Shown one piece after another: positions 51,181 to 59,476 of a stretch of 64,000 nt of DNA. A program made the translations under genes and the position numbers. The stretch is from Curtobacterium pusillum. Its GTDB lineage: Bacteria; Actinomycetota; Actinomycetes; Actinomycetales; Microbacteriaceae. The notes below the pieces were generated by a model. It did not search any database, was not told where the DNA came from, and was given only the letters and a program-made list of their open reading frames with translations. The stretch covers positions 1 to 64,000 of the forward strand of contig NZ_VEIY01000006.1 of NCBI RefSeq assembly GCF_007680845.1, given 5' to 3'. The stretch's first letter is position 1, and each line of letters begins with the position of its first letter.

Positions 51181-52610
51181 CCGCGTTCTGGCAGCAGCCG
51201 TGGTTCTGGCCGGCGATCAGCGTGATCGTCGGGCTGCCCGTCGTGCTGCTCGTGCTCACGGAGCTGCAGTCCGCTCTGGAACGCCGCGCGAACCCGCTGC
51301 ACAAGGTGGTGGGCCTCCTCCGGAACGCCGTCGTGCCGATCATCGCGATCCTCGTCCTGTCCGTGCAGGTCACCGACGCGGTCGACCCCGGGAAGCCGGT
51401 GGTGAACCAGATCATCGGCACGGTGCTCGGGTTCCTCGTCATCGTGTTCGTGCTCAACGGCGTGAACATCGTCCTGTTCACGAACGCCCGGAAGGGGTCG
51501 TGGCGCGAGAAGATCCCGTCGATCTTCGTGGACATCGCCCGGATCGTGCTCATCGCCCTCGGGCTCGCGCTGGTGTTCAAGATCGTGTGGGGCGCGGACG
51601 TCGGCGGGATCTTCACCGCACTCGGCGTCGGTTCGCTCGTCATCGGTCTCGCGCTGCAGTCCGCCGTCGGTCCGGTCATCGCCGGCCTGTTCCTGCTCTT
51701 CGAGCAGCCGTTCCGGCTCGGCGACTGGTTGGACGCCGGCGGCGTGCGGGGCCGGGTCGTCGAGGTCAACTGGCGGTCGGTGCACATCGACACGGGTGCC
51801 GGGATCCTCATCGTGCCGAACTCGTCGCTGGCGGGGGCGTCGTTCACCAACCTCAGTCGGACGGGAGGCACGTTCCCGGTCACGACGGACCTCACGTTCA
51901 CGACGGACGACCCGCCGGCGGCCGTGGTGGCGCTCCTGCAGCGGGTCGCGGCACGGCTGCCGCAGCGCTTCCCCGGCACGCAGCCGGTGGCCGTGCCGAC
52001 CGGGGGAGCCGGCTACCGGCTGTCCTTCGAGGTGCGGGGGCCGTCCCAGGAGGCGGACGCCCTCGCCCAGCTCCGGATGTGGCTCTGGTACGCCGCGCGT
52101 CGAGCCGGCGTCGGCCTGGACGGCGACACCACCGACGACTTCGTGACCGACGAGCGCCGCGACGCCGCCCTTGCCTCGATCGCACCGACCCTGCACCTCA
52201 CCGGCGACGACGGGGCCGCACTGGCACCGCTCGTCCGCCTCGAGCGGTACGCGTCCGGCGAGACGATCGTGACGGCGGGGACCGTGCCCGACGCGGTCCG
52301 GTTCGTCCTGTCCGGGAGCGTGGACCTCCGGGTGCCGTTCGAGGACGCCGAGCTGCCGGCGTCCCGCGTCGAGGCCGGCGACTACCTCGGGCAGACGGCG
52401 CTGACCCGGGAGGCCCTGCTCACCACCGCGGTCGCGCGCACCGAGGTCGCGGTGCTGGTCGTCCCCGCCACCGCGCTCGACCAGATCGTCCGGAGCAGCC
52501 CCGTGCTCGCCCGGGACATGGGCGAGGTGATCGACCGGCGGCGGCAGGAGGTGTCCGCGGCGGTGTCCGCGCACGTCGAGTCCCAGCAGCGCCGGGTGTC
52601 CGCCGCCTAG
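51177..52610 (+). CDS. MscS-type channel with C-terminal cyclic-nucleotide-binding domain
   Basis: A small-conductance mechanosensitive-channel homologue of the CNB-gated subgroup. In the 477-aa protein, three N-terminal helices are followed by a fourth (near 120-142), the pore helix (FTALGVGSLVIGLALQSAVG, about 147-166) and an MscS beta domain (RVVEVNWRSVHIDT, IVPNSSLAGASFTNLS). A CNB-like domain spans about 340-465. In its phosphate-binding cassette the usual GE and R(T/S)A appear as LGQTAL and TTA, so Glu and Arg are lost. The GTG overlaps the cyclase homologue's stop (GTGA), implying a coupled unit. Confidence 0.87.
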   Translation: MTAFWQQPWFWPAISVIVGLPVVLLVLTELQSALERRANPLHKVVGLLRNAVVPIIAILVLSVQVTDAVDPGKPVVNQIIGTVLGFLVIVFVLNGVNIVLFTNARKGSWREKIPSIFVDIARIVLIALGLALVFKIVWGADVGGIFTALGVGSLVIGLALQSAVGPVIAGLFLLFEQPFRLGDWLDAGGVRGRVVEVNWRSVHIDTGAGILIVPNSSLAGASFTNLSRTGGTFPVTTDLTFTTDDPPAAVVALLQRVAARLPQRFPGTQPVAVPTGGAGYRLSFEVRGPSQEADALAQLRMWLWYAARRAGVGLDGDTTDDFVTDERRDAALASIAPTLHLTGDDGAALAPLVRLERYASGETIVTAGTVPDAVRFVLSGSVDLRVPFEDAELPASRVEAGDYLGQTALTREALLTTAVARTEVAVLVVPATALDQIVRSSPVLARDMGEVIDRRRQEVSAAVSAHVESQQRRVSAA

Positions 52611-52613
52611 ACT
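52608..52613 (+). promoter_or_regulatory. Leaderless -10 TAGACT overlapping the MscS stop codon
   Basis: TAG of the channel gene supplies the first three bases of TAGACT. Seven bases later is the GTG of the next gene. Confidence 0.6.
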
Positions 52614-52620
52614 CGGACGC

Positions 52621-53985
52621 GTGCGTTACGCGAACTCCGTGGTCGACCTCGTCGGCGACACCCCGCTCGTCAAGCTCAACCGGGTGACCGAGGGGGTGCG
52701 TGCGACCGTGCTGGTCAAGGTCGAGTACTTCAACCCCGGCGGCTCCGCGAAGGACCGGATCGCGACGAGGATCCTCGACGCGGCCGAAGCCTCCGGTGAA
52801 CTCGGACCCGGCGGCACGATCGTCGAGCCGACCTCCGGCAACACCGGTGTCGGGCTCGCGCTCGTCGCCCAGCAGCGCGGGTACCGGTGCGTCTTCGTGC
52901 TGCCGGACAAGGTCGGCGAGGACAAGCGGAACGTCCTCACGGCGTACGGCGCCGAGATCGTGGTCACGCCGACCGCGGTGCCGCCGGAGCACCCGGAGTC
53001 CTACTACTCGGTGTCCGACCGCCTCGTCCGCGAGATCCCGGGCGCCTACAAGCCGAACCAGTACGCGAACCCGAACGGCCCGCGCAGCCACTACGAGACC
53101 ACCGGGCCGGAGATCTGGCGCGACACGGAGCAGCGCATCACCCACTTCGTCGCGGGCGTCGGGACCGGCGGCACGATCTCGGGCACCGGTCGCTTCCTCA
53201 AGGAGGCCTCGGACGGACGCGTCCGGATCGTCGGCGCCGACCCCGAGGGCTCGGTGTACTCGGGCGGCACCGGCCGTCCGTACCTGGTGGAGGGCGTGGG
53301 CGAGGACTTCTGGCCGGGCGCCTACGACGCCGACGTGCCGGACGAGATCATCGCCGTGTCGGACGCCGACTCGTTCGCGATGACCCGTCGGCTCGCCCGT
53401 GAGGAAGGCCTCCTCGTCGGTGGGTCGAGCGGCATGGCCGTCGTCGCCGCGCTCCGGGCCGCCCGCGACCTCACCGAGGACGACGTCGTCGTGGTCCTCC
53501 TGCCGGACGGCGGCCGCGGGTACCTCGGCAAGATCTTCAACGACCGGTGGATGCGCTCCTACGGGTTCGCCGAGACGGACGACGAGCGCACCGTCGGCTC
53601 GCTCATCGCGGGCAAGGACGGTCGCCTCCCGGACCTCGTGCACGCCCACCCCGCGGACACCGTGCGGGAGGTCGTCGACATCATGACGAAGTACGGCGTC
53701 TCGCAGATGCCGGTGCTCAGCGCCGAACCGCCCGTCGTCATCGGCGAGGTCGTCGGCGCGGTGGAGGAGAAGGCGCTGCTCGAGCTGGTCTTCACCGGTG
53801 CCGCGAAGATGGCGGACGCGCTGACGGGGTTCGTCGGCGACCCGCTGCCGCTCATCGGCGTCGGCGAGTCGGTGTCGTCCGCCCGCCGTGCGCTCGAGAC
53901 CGTCGACGCGCTCCTCGTGGTGGAGGACGGCAAGCCCGTCACCGTCCTCACCCGCCACGACCTCCTCACCTACCTGTCCGAGTAA
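52621..53985 (+). CDS. Cystathionine beta-synthase
   Basis: A PLP enzyme joining serine and homocysteine in reverse transsulfuration. The 454-aa protein has the cofactor Lys in NPGGSAKDRIA (about residues 38-48), TSGNTGVGLALVAQQRGY, GTGGTISGTGRFLKE and GGSSGMAV in the catalytic domain (1 to about 320), then two CBS domains (about 340-450; PADTVREVVDIMTKYGVSQM, LLVVEDGKPVTVLTRHDLL). The CBS pair indicates CBS rather than plain cysteine synthase. The next gene is cystathionine gamma-synthase/lyase, giving a transsulfuration pair. Confidence 0.92.
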   Translation: MRYANSVVDLVGDTPLVKLNRVTEGVRATVLVKVEYFNPGGSAKDRIATRILDAAEASGELGPGGTIVEPTSGNTGVGLALVAQQRGYRCVFVLPDKVGEDKRNVLTAYGAEIVVTPTAVPPEHPESYYSVSDRLVREIPGAYKPNQYANPNGPRSHYETTGPEIWRDTEQRITHFVAGVGTGGTISGTGRFLKEASDGRVRIVGADPEGSVYSGGTGRPYLVEGVGEDFWPGAYDADVPDEIIAVSDADSFAMTRRLAREEGLLVGGSSGMAVVAALRAARDLTEDDVVVVLLPDGGRGYLGKIFNDRWMRSYGFAETDDERTVGSLIAGKDGRLPDLVHAHPADTVREVVDIMTKYGVSQMPVLSAEPPVVIGEVVGAVEEKALLELVFTGAAKMADALTGFVGDPLPLIGVGESVSSARRALETVDALLVVEDGKPVTVLTRHDLLTYLSE

Positions 53986-53999
53986 GGGATCCCCGCAGC

Positions 54000-55145
54000 A
54001 TGACCGAGTTCAGCACCCGCGCCGTCCACGCCGGCCAGGACCCCGACGGCACGACCGGTGCCGTCATCCCGCCCATCCACGTCACCTCGACCTACGTCCA
54101 GGACGGCGTCGGGAACATGCGGAACGGCTACGAGTACTCCCGCGGCGGCAACCCGACGCGCGACTCGCTGCAGACGCTCCTCGCCGACCTCGACGGCGGC
54201 GTCGCGGCGTACTCGTTCGCGTCCGGGCTCGCCGCCGAGGACGCCCTGCTCCGTGCGGCCCTCGCCCCCGGCGGGCGGGTCGTGATGGGCAACGACGTGT
54301 ACGGCGGCACGCACCGCCTCGTGAACCGGCTGCACGTGCCGTGGGGCGTCGAGCTGGTCGTGGTCGACATGAGCGACACCGACCAGGTCCGGACCGCGCT
54401 CGAGGGCGCTCCCGCGCAGACCCTGCTCTGGGTCGAGACGCCGACGAACCCGCTCATGAAGATCGCGGACATCGCCGCCCTCGCCGCCATCGGCCACGAA
54501 TCCGGTGCGGTCGTCGTCGTCGACAACACCTTCGCGTCGCCGTACCTCCAGCAGCCGCTGTCGCTCGGCGCCGACGTCGTCGTGTACTCGACGACGAAGT
54601 ACCTCGGCGGCCACTCGGACGTCGTCGGCGGCGCCGTGGTGCTCGCGGACGAGGAGCTCGCGGCGAAGGTGCAGTTCCTGCAGTTCGGCGCCGGCGCGAT
54701 CTCGTCGCCGTTCGACGCGTTCCTGACCACCCGCGGCATCAAGACGCTCGCGGTCCGGATGGAGCGGCACTCGCAGAACGCGCAGGCCGTGGCCGAGGCG
54801 CTCGTCGCCGCCCCCGGTGTCGAGCGCGTCTACTACCCGGGCCTCACCGACCACCCCGGACACGAGGTCGCAGCCCGCCAGATGCGTGGCTTCGGCGGCA
54901 TGCTCTCGGTCGCGCTGTCCGGCGGCGCACCGGCTGCGAAGCGGTTCGCGGAGTCGACCGAGGTGTTCGCGCTCGCCGAGTCGCTCGGCGGCGTGGAGTC
55001 GCTCATCGGGTACCCGAGCGAGATGACCCACGCGTCGGTCAAGGGCACCGAGCTCGCGGTCCCGGAGAACGTGGTCCGACTGTCCGTCGGCATCGAGGAC
55101 GCCGGCGACCTCGTCGCGGACGTGCTGCAGGCGCTCGACCGCTGA
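54000..55145 (+). CDS. Cystathionine gamma-synthase/lyase family protein
   Basis: A Cys/Met-metabolism PLP enzyme. The 381-aa protein has FSTRAVHAGQDPDGTTGAVIPP, YEYSRGGNPTRDSLQTLLADLDG (phosphate-contact residues), VVDNTFASPYLQQPLSLGAD and the cofactor Lys in YSTTKYLGGHSDVVGG (about residue 201). The clade, synthase versus lyase, cannot be decided by eye; pairing with CBS suggests gamma-lyase or a bifunctional enzyme. It starts 14 bases after the CBS stop with AAGGGAT upstream. Confidence 0.92.
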   Translation: MTEFSTRAVHAGQDPDGTTGAVIPPIHVTSTYVQDGVGNMRNGYEYSRGGNPTRDSLQTLLADLDGGVAAYSFASGLAAEDALLRAALAPGGRVVMGNDVYGGTHRLVNRLHVPWGVELVVVDMSDTDQVRTALEGAPAQTLLWVETPTNPLMKIADIAALAAIGHESGAVVVVDNTFASPYLQQPLSLGADVVVYSTTKYLGGHSDVVGGAVVLADEELAAKVQFLQFGAGAISSPFDAFLTTRGIKTLAVRMERHSQNAQAVAEALVAAPGVERVYYPGLTDHPGHEVAARQMRGFGGMLSVALSGGAPAAKRFAESTEVFALAESLGGVESLIGYPSEMTHASVKGTELAVPENVVRLSVGIEDAGDLVADVLQALDR

Positions 55146-55169
55146 GGGCGGTCGACCGTGCGGGGCGTC

Positions 55170-55212
55170 GGACGGGAGGCGCGGTGCGGGCCCGCACCGC
55201 GCCTCCCGGTCC
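55170..55212. terminator. Loop-free palindrome, strongest family member
   Basis: A 17-bp left arm (GGGAGGCGCGGTGCGGG, 55174-55190) is followed immediately by its exact complement (55191-55207), with GGAC/GGTCC outside. The -10 of the next gene begins two bases after it. Confidence 0.8.
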
Positions 55213-55213
55213 G

Positions 55214-55219
55214 TAGCAT
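55214..55219 (+). promoter_or_regulatory. Leaderless -10 TAGCAT before the MFS gene
   Basis: TAGCAT, six bases (GGCCGG), then GTG. It directly abuts the palindrome. Confidence 0.6.
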
Positions 55220-55225
55220 GGCCGG

Positions 55226-56614
55226 GTGAGCACCGCGGCGAAGGCGACCAGTCTGTTCAGCGGTCGGTACGCGCTCGCCACCGTCGGCATGGTAGCGATC
55301 GTCGCCGTGGCGGCGTTCCAGAACCTCGCGATGACGACGATCATGCCGGAGATCAGCCGCGACCTCGACGGCGAGACGCTGTACGCCCTGGCCTTCGCCG
55401 CACCGCTGGCCGCGGGCGTCCCCGGCATGGTCCTCGCCGGCAACTGGACCGACCGGGCCGGTGGTCGGGTCGTGGCGTGGGTGTCCGCCGGCTTCTTCGC
55501 CGTCGGCACGGCCGTGGTGATGACCGCCACCTCGATGGAGGTGTTCCTCGCCGGTCGGCTCGTCGAGGGGTTCGGCGCCGGTGCGATCGACGTCGTCCTC
55601 TACGTGCTCGTCGCCCGGCTCTTCCCCGCCCAGCTGCACGGACCGGTGTTCGCCGGGTTCGCGGCGGCGTGGGTGGTGCCGGCGCTCGTCGGACCGGCAC
55701 TCGCCGGCATCGTGACGGACGTCTGGGACTGGCACTGGGTGTTCGCCGGGGCGCTGGTGATCGCCGTGGGGGCCTTCGCCGTGCTCGTGCCGACCCTCGG
55801 GCGGCTGCACCCGCCGGCTCCCGAGCTCCGGCCGCCCTGGCAGCGCTCCCGGATCGGCTGGTCGGTGGCCGCCGCCGTGGCGATCCTGCTGCTCAACGTC
55901 GCGCCCGACCTCGGCACCTGGGCGCAGGTGGCCGCCATCGTCGTCGGACTCGTCGGGGCGTGGTCCGCCCTCCGTCCGCTGCTGCCCGTCGGGACGTTCC
56001 GTGCGGCCCCCGGGCTGCCGTCGGTGGTCCTGCTCCGCGGGCTCCTCGCCGCCTCGTTCTTCGGCGCCGAGGCGTACGTGCCGTACCTGCTGCAGGCGGA
56101 GGACGGCCTGTCCGCCTCGGCCGCCGGACTCGCCCTGACGGTCGGGGCGCTGAGCTGGGCGGGGTCGAGCTGGGTGCACGGTCGACTCGGCGAGCAGCGC
56201 CTGAGCGCGGCGCGGGCCTTCGGGGCGGGCCTCGCGCTCGTGCTCGTCAGCCTGCTCACCGCGCTCGCCGTGGCGTCGTTCGGGCTGCCGTGGTGGCTGC
56301 TCGTCGTCGGGTGGTTCGTCGGCGGCGCGGGCATGGGCGTGGCGTACCCGAGGACGTCGATGCTGACGCTCCGGTTCTCCGGCGAGGGCGACGACGGGTT
56401 CGCCAGCTCGGCCCTGACGATCGCGGACGCCTCCGGCAGCGTGATCGGACTCGCCGTCACCGGGCTGCTCTTCACCGGCACGGGCGGCGCCGACGCCCCG
56501 GCCGCGTTCCCGCTCGTGTTCGGCGCCATGACGGTGATCGCGGTGCTCGCGATCGCCGCCGTCCGACGTCTCGGGCCGGTTCCCGGGCCGTCGGCCGCAC
56601 CGGCGGGCGGGTAG
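55226..56614 (+). CDS. MFS transporter
   Basis: A 462-aa major facilitator with about 14 hydrophobic segments, consistent with the drug:proton antiporter DHA2-like group. Features include the early AGVPGMVLAGNWTDRAGGRV (motif A-like GNxTDRxGGR, about residues 66-85) and GRLVEGFGAGAIDVVLYVLVARLFP. No periplasmic adaptor partner is nearby. The protein's TAG stop forms part of the next gene's -10 box. Substrate unknown. Confidence 0.88.
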   Translation: MSTAAKATSLFSGRYALATVGMVAIVAVAAFQNLAMTTIMPEISRDLDGETLYALAFAAPLAAGVPGMVLAGNWTDRAGGRVVAWVSAGFFAVGTAVVMTATSMEVFLAGRLVEGFGAGAIDVVLYVLVARLFPAQLHGPVFAGFAAAWVVPALVGPALAGIVTDVWDWHWVFAGALVIAVGAFAVLVPTLGRLHPPAPELRPPWQRSRIGWSVAAAVAILLLNVAPDLGTWAQVAAIVVGLVGAWSALRPLLPVGTFRAAPGLPSVVLLRGLLAASFFGAEAYVPYLLQAEDGLSASAAGLALTVGALSWAGSSWVHGRLGEQRLSAARAFGAGLALVLVSLLTALAVASFGLPWWLLVVGWFVGGAGMGVAYPRTSMLTLRFSGEGDDGFASSALTIADASGSVIGLAVTGLLFTGTGGADAPAAFPLVFGAMTVIAVLAIAAVRRLGPVPGPSAAPAGG

Positions 56615-56617
56615 CGT
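56612..56617 (+). promoter_or_regulatory. Leaderless -10 TAGCGT overlapping the MFS stop codon
   Basis: TAG of the MFS gene begins TAGCGT; seven bases later is GTG 56625. Confidence 0.55.
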
Positions 56618-56624
56618 GGCAGCC

Positions 56625-57197
56625 GTGCTCCTCCGCATCGTCGCCGCTGCCGCCGTCCTCGGCGCCGCCCTCACCCTGACCGGGTGCCAGGGCACGACCA
56701 CCGCTGCGCCGACGCCGGTCCAGAGCACCGACCTGACGAGTTCGGACGGCGGGTTCGACCAGCACGCCGTGGTCGGGGTCGTCCTGCTGCACGCTGCGGC
56801 CACCCCCGGGACGACGTCCGGCGGGGTCGCTCTGTCGGACCGCCTCCACGACGACCTCACCGCCGCGGGCTTCCGGCCCGACGTGCGGGTCGCTGGCGCG
56901 AGCGACCCGGCGACCGACCAGCGGACCGCCCTCCGAGCCCTCGTCCGTGCCGGCGCGAAGGCGATCCTCGTCGAGGCAGCGGACCCGTCCGCCCTGACCG
57001 GTGAGATCCAGGTCGCGCACGACGCCGGCGTGGTCATCGTCGCCCTGGGGGACCCGCTGCCGGCGTCGGGGACCGGCGGCGACGGCGTCTCGGCGGACTA
57101 CCGGGTGCAGGGGATGGACTCGGACGCCGCGACGGCCGCGCGCGCCACCGCTGTGGTCGAGTCGCTGCAGCGCGGCGAGAAGCCCACCGGCGACTGA
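56625..57197 (+). CDS. Lipoprotein resembling half of a sugar-binding protein
   Basis: A 190-aa predicted lipoprotein: signal segment LLRIVAAAAVLGAALTLTGC, Cys near residue 20, then a single alpha/beta lobe. VVGVVLL, LSDRLHDDLTAAGFRPDVRV, DQRTALRALVRAGAKAILVE and VAHDAGVVIVALGDPL resemble the N-terminal lobe of periplasmic sugar-binding proteins (XylF/RbsB type, about 330 aa), but the second lobe is absent. The end is clean (stop before a non-coding stretch), so it may be a functional one-lobe protein rather than a broken gene. An earlier GTG at 56616 is possible. Confidence 0.7.
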   Translation: MLLRIVAAAAVLGAALTLTGCQGTTTAAPTPVQSTDLTSSDGGFDQHAVVGVVLLHAAATPGTTSGGVALSDRLHDDLTAAGFRPDVRVAGASDPATDQRTALRALVRAGAKAILVEAADPSALTGEIQVAHDAGVVIVALGDPLPASGTGGDGVSADYRVQGMDSDAATAARATAVVESLQRGEKPTGD

Positions 57198-57320
57198 CCC
57201 GCAAGAGCCCCGCGCGGGTTCAGGGCCGGCGTCCAGCCGGACGACAGGTGCCCCAGCAACCACGCGGTCGGTCGGCTGAGGGGAGCGACAGGGTCGCCCC
57301 TCGAACGGGTGACATGGTTC

Positions 57321-57338
57321 GTCGGTGGAACCACCGAC
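57321..57338. repeat. Inverted repeat before the S53 peptidase gene
   Basis: GTCGGTGG-AA-CCACCGAC, arms of 8 bp, in the 202-base gap between the lipoprotein and peptidase genes. It lies 25 bases upstream of the TACAGT box and may be an operator. Confidence 0.55.
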
Positions 57339-57362
57339 TGTCCGGGCGTTCCCCTCGCTCAT

Positions 57363-57368
57363 TACAGT
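57363..57368 (+). promoter_or_regulatory. Candidate -10 TACAGT for the S53 peptidase gene
   Basis: TACAGT lies 31 bases before the GTG, with AGAGGA as ribosome site, so this transcript is not leaderless. Confidence 0.45.
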
Positions 57369-57399
57369 CGGCTCACCGCAGCCTCCGAGAGGACCCCAA

Positions 57400-59376
57400 G
57401 TGCACCGTCGCCGATCCCGCACCACAGCCATCGCCCTGACCACCGCCGCGTGCACGATCGGAGCCGTGCTCTTCGCCGCGGGTCCGGCCGACGCGGCGAC
57501 CCGCCACGTCCTCCCGGACTCCACCCCCGCGTGGGCCACCACCGCGGACGACGCCGGCACGGTCGCGGCGGACACCGACGTCGAGGGCGAGGTGTACCTC
57601 CCGCTCCAGGACCAGCGCGGCGCGGAGGCACTCGCCACGGCCGTCTCCACCCCCGGGAACGCCCGCTACCGGAAGCCGCTGACCCCGGCGGCGTGGATCA
57701 AGGAGTTCGCGCCCACGAAGGCCGACGCCGACCAGGTGACCGGGTTCCTCCGGGCCCAGGGACTGACCATCACCGCGGTGCCCGCGAGCCACGAGTTCGT
57801 CGTGTTCCGCGGCCCCGCCTCGGTCGTGAACGCGGTCCTCGGGACCTCGCTGCACCGCTACCGGCACGCCGGTCGGACGCTCGTCGCCCCGTCGAGCGCA
57901 CCCACCCTCCCGGCCTCGATCGCCGGCCTCGTCAGCGGCGTGAGCGTCGACCAGGGTCGGCTCCTGACGCACCCCGAGCTCGTCCAGCAGGGCGAGACCC
58001 CCGCCTCGTCGACGCCGACCCACAGCCTGCAGCAGCAGGCCACCGGCGCGACCGGGATCGACGCCCAGTGCTCGCAGTACGACGGGCAGCACACCGCGAC
58101 CGTCCCCGCGGCCTACGGGAAGACGACCGTCGACACGTTCGCGTGCGGCTACGTCCCGAAGCAGATCCGCTCCGCCTACGGGGTGGACACGCTCGCCCGC
58201 CAGGGCGTGCAGGGTCAGGGGCAGACGGTGGCGATCATCGACGCCTACGCCTCGCCGACCATCATCCACGACACCGACAGCTACTCGGCGCAGAACGGTG
58301 AGCCCGCCCTGACGAGCGCCACGTTCCAGCAGCGGATCCCGTCGACGTCGCAGTTCACCGACCAGGCGCTCTGCCAGCAGCCGAGCGGGTGGCAGGGCGA
58401 GGAGACGCTCGACGTCCAGTCCGTGCACGCGGTCGCCCCGTCGGCGAAGATCCTCTACGTCGGTGGCACGAACTGCGGCGGCGGCCTCGACGTCGCGATG
58501 TCGAAGATCCTCGACCAGGGCCTGGCGACCATCGTCAGCAACAGCTACGGCGACGTCGGCGAGAACGTCCCGCTGTCGAGCATCCGCGGCCAGGAGAACC
58601 TGCACATCCAGGCCGCCGGCGAGGGCATCGGCCTGTACTTCTCGAGCGGGGACAACGGCGACGAGTCGGCCTCGCTCGGCAGCGCGCAGCCGGACTTCCC
58701 GGCGTCCAGCCCGTGGGTGACCTCGGTGGGCGGCACGAGCCTCGGCATCGGGAAGGACGGTCGCAAGACGTTCGAGACCGGGTGGGGCGACGTGCTCGAC
58801 CAAATCGTCAGCAGCGACCGCGGGAACGTCTACTCGACGCCGCTGCCCGGTGGACTCGTCGCCGGGGGAGCGGGTGGCGGTCGCAGCACGCTCTTCGCGC
58901 AGCCGGCGTACCAGAAGGGCGTCGTCCCGGCGTCGCTCGCCGGCGGCCAGCGCGTTTCGCCCGACCTCGCGGCGCTCGCGGACCCCTACACCGGGTTCTC
59001 GATCGGGATCCGACCGATCACGGATGACAGCACCCTCGCGGTGGGTCCGTTCGAGAACGAGACGTACGGCGGCACCTCGCTGGCGTCCCCGATCACGGCG
59101 GCGCTCTCCGCGCTCGTGCAGCAGTCGACGCACACCCGGCTCGGGTTCGCGAACCCGACGCTGTACGCGACGTACCGTGCGGTGCCCGGGGCGTTCAGCG
59201 ACGTGAAGCCGCCGCGGTCGCCGATCGCGCTGGCGTACACGAGCGCCACGTCCGGCAAGGACTACCTCGTGACGCTCGACCACGACACGTCCCTCACCAC
59301 GGCCGTCGGCTACGACGACGTGACGGGGCTCGGGGCGGTGTCCTTCACCGGGATGACGCAGGTGGCGCGCCGGTAG
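57400..59376 (+). CDS. Secreted S53 family serine-carboxyl peptidase (sedolisin/kumamolisin type)
   Basis: A secreted endopeptidase, usually active at acid pH. The 658-aa protein has a signal peptide (TTAIALTTAACTIGAVLFAA, cleavage near ADAAT), a pro-kumamolisin domain (about residues 50-190, ARYRKPLTPAAWIKEFAPTK), a propeptide linker, and a catalytic domain with Glu/Asp in GWQGEETLDVQSVHAVAP, oxyanion Asp in FSSGDNGDES and nucleophile Ser in YGGTSLASP. The C-terminal GYDDVTGLGAVSF matches the calcium site. Two Cys pairs are plausible (CSQY/FACGY). GTG start with AGAGGA upstream. Confidence 0.9.
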   Translation: MHRRRSRTTAIALTTAACTIGAVLFAAGPADAATRHVLPDSTPAWATTADDAGTVAADTDVEGEVYLPLQDQRGAEALATAVSTPGNARYRKPLTPAAWIKEFAPTKADADQVTGFLRAQGLTITAVPASHEFVVFRGPASVVNAVLGTSLHRYRHAGRTLVAPSSAPTLPASIAGLVSGVSVDQGRLLTHPELVQQGETPASSTPTHSLQQQATGATGIDAQCSQYDGQHTATVPAAYGKTTVDTFACGYVPKQIRSAYGVDTLARQGVQGQGQTVAIIDAYASPTIIHDTDSYSAQNGEPALTSATFQQRIPSTSQFTDQALCQQPSGWQGEETLDVQSVHAVAPSAKILYVGGTNCGGGLDVAMSKILDQGLATIVSNSYGDVGENVPLSSIRGQENLHIQAAGEGIGLYFSSGDNGDESASLGSAQPDFPASSPWVTSVGGTSLGIGKDGRKTFETGWGDVLDQIVSSDRGNVYSTPLPGGLVAGGAGGGRSTLFAQPAYQKGVVPASLAGGQRVSPDLAALADPYTGFSIGIRPITDDSTLAVGPFENETYGGTSLASPITAALSALVQQSTHTRLGFANPTLYATYRAVPGAFSDVKPPRSPIALAYTSATSGKDYLVTLDHDTSLTTAVGYDDVTGLGAVSFTGMTQVARR

Positions 59377-59389
59377 GCGGCCACGACAC

Positions 59390-59430
59390 GGACGGGAGGC
59401 GCGGTGCCGGCTGGCACCGCGCCTCCTGTC
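59390..59430. terminator. Palindrome-family hairpin between convergent S53 and TetR genes
   Basis: GGAGGCGCGGTGCC (59395-59408), loop GGCT, GGCACCGCGCCTCC (59413-59426): a perfect 14-bp stem. Confidence 0.75.
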
Positions 59431-59476
59431 GGTCGGCTGGTCGCGTCGCGCCCGCGCGTCGCGTCGTCGCTTTCGG

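Noticed and set aside
51859..51869. GGACGGGAGGC in the MscS gene as a family copy
   Set aside because: The match stops after 11 bases, there is no partner arm, and it encodes a conserved MscS beta-domain segment.
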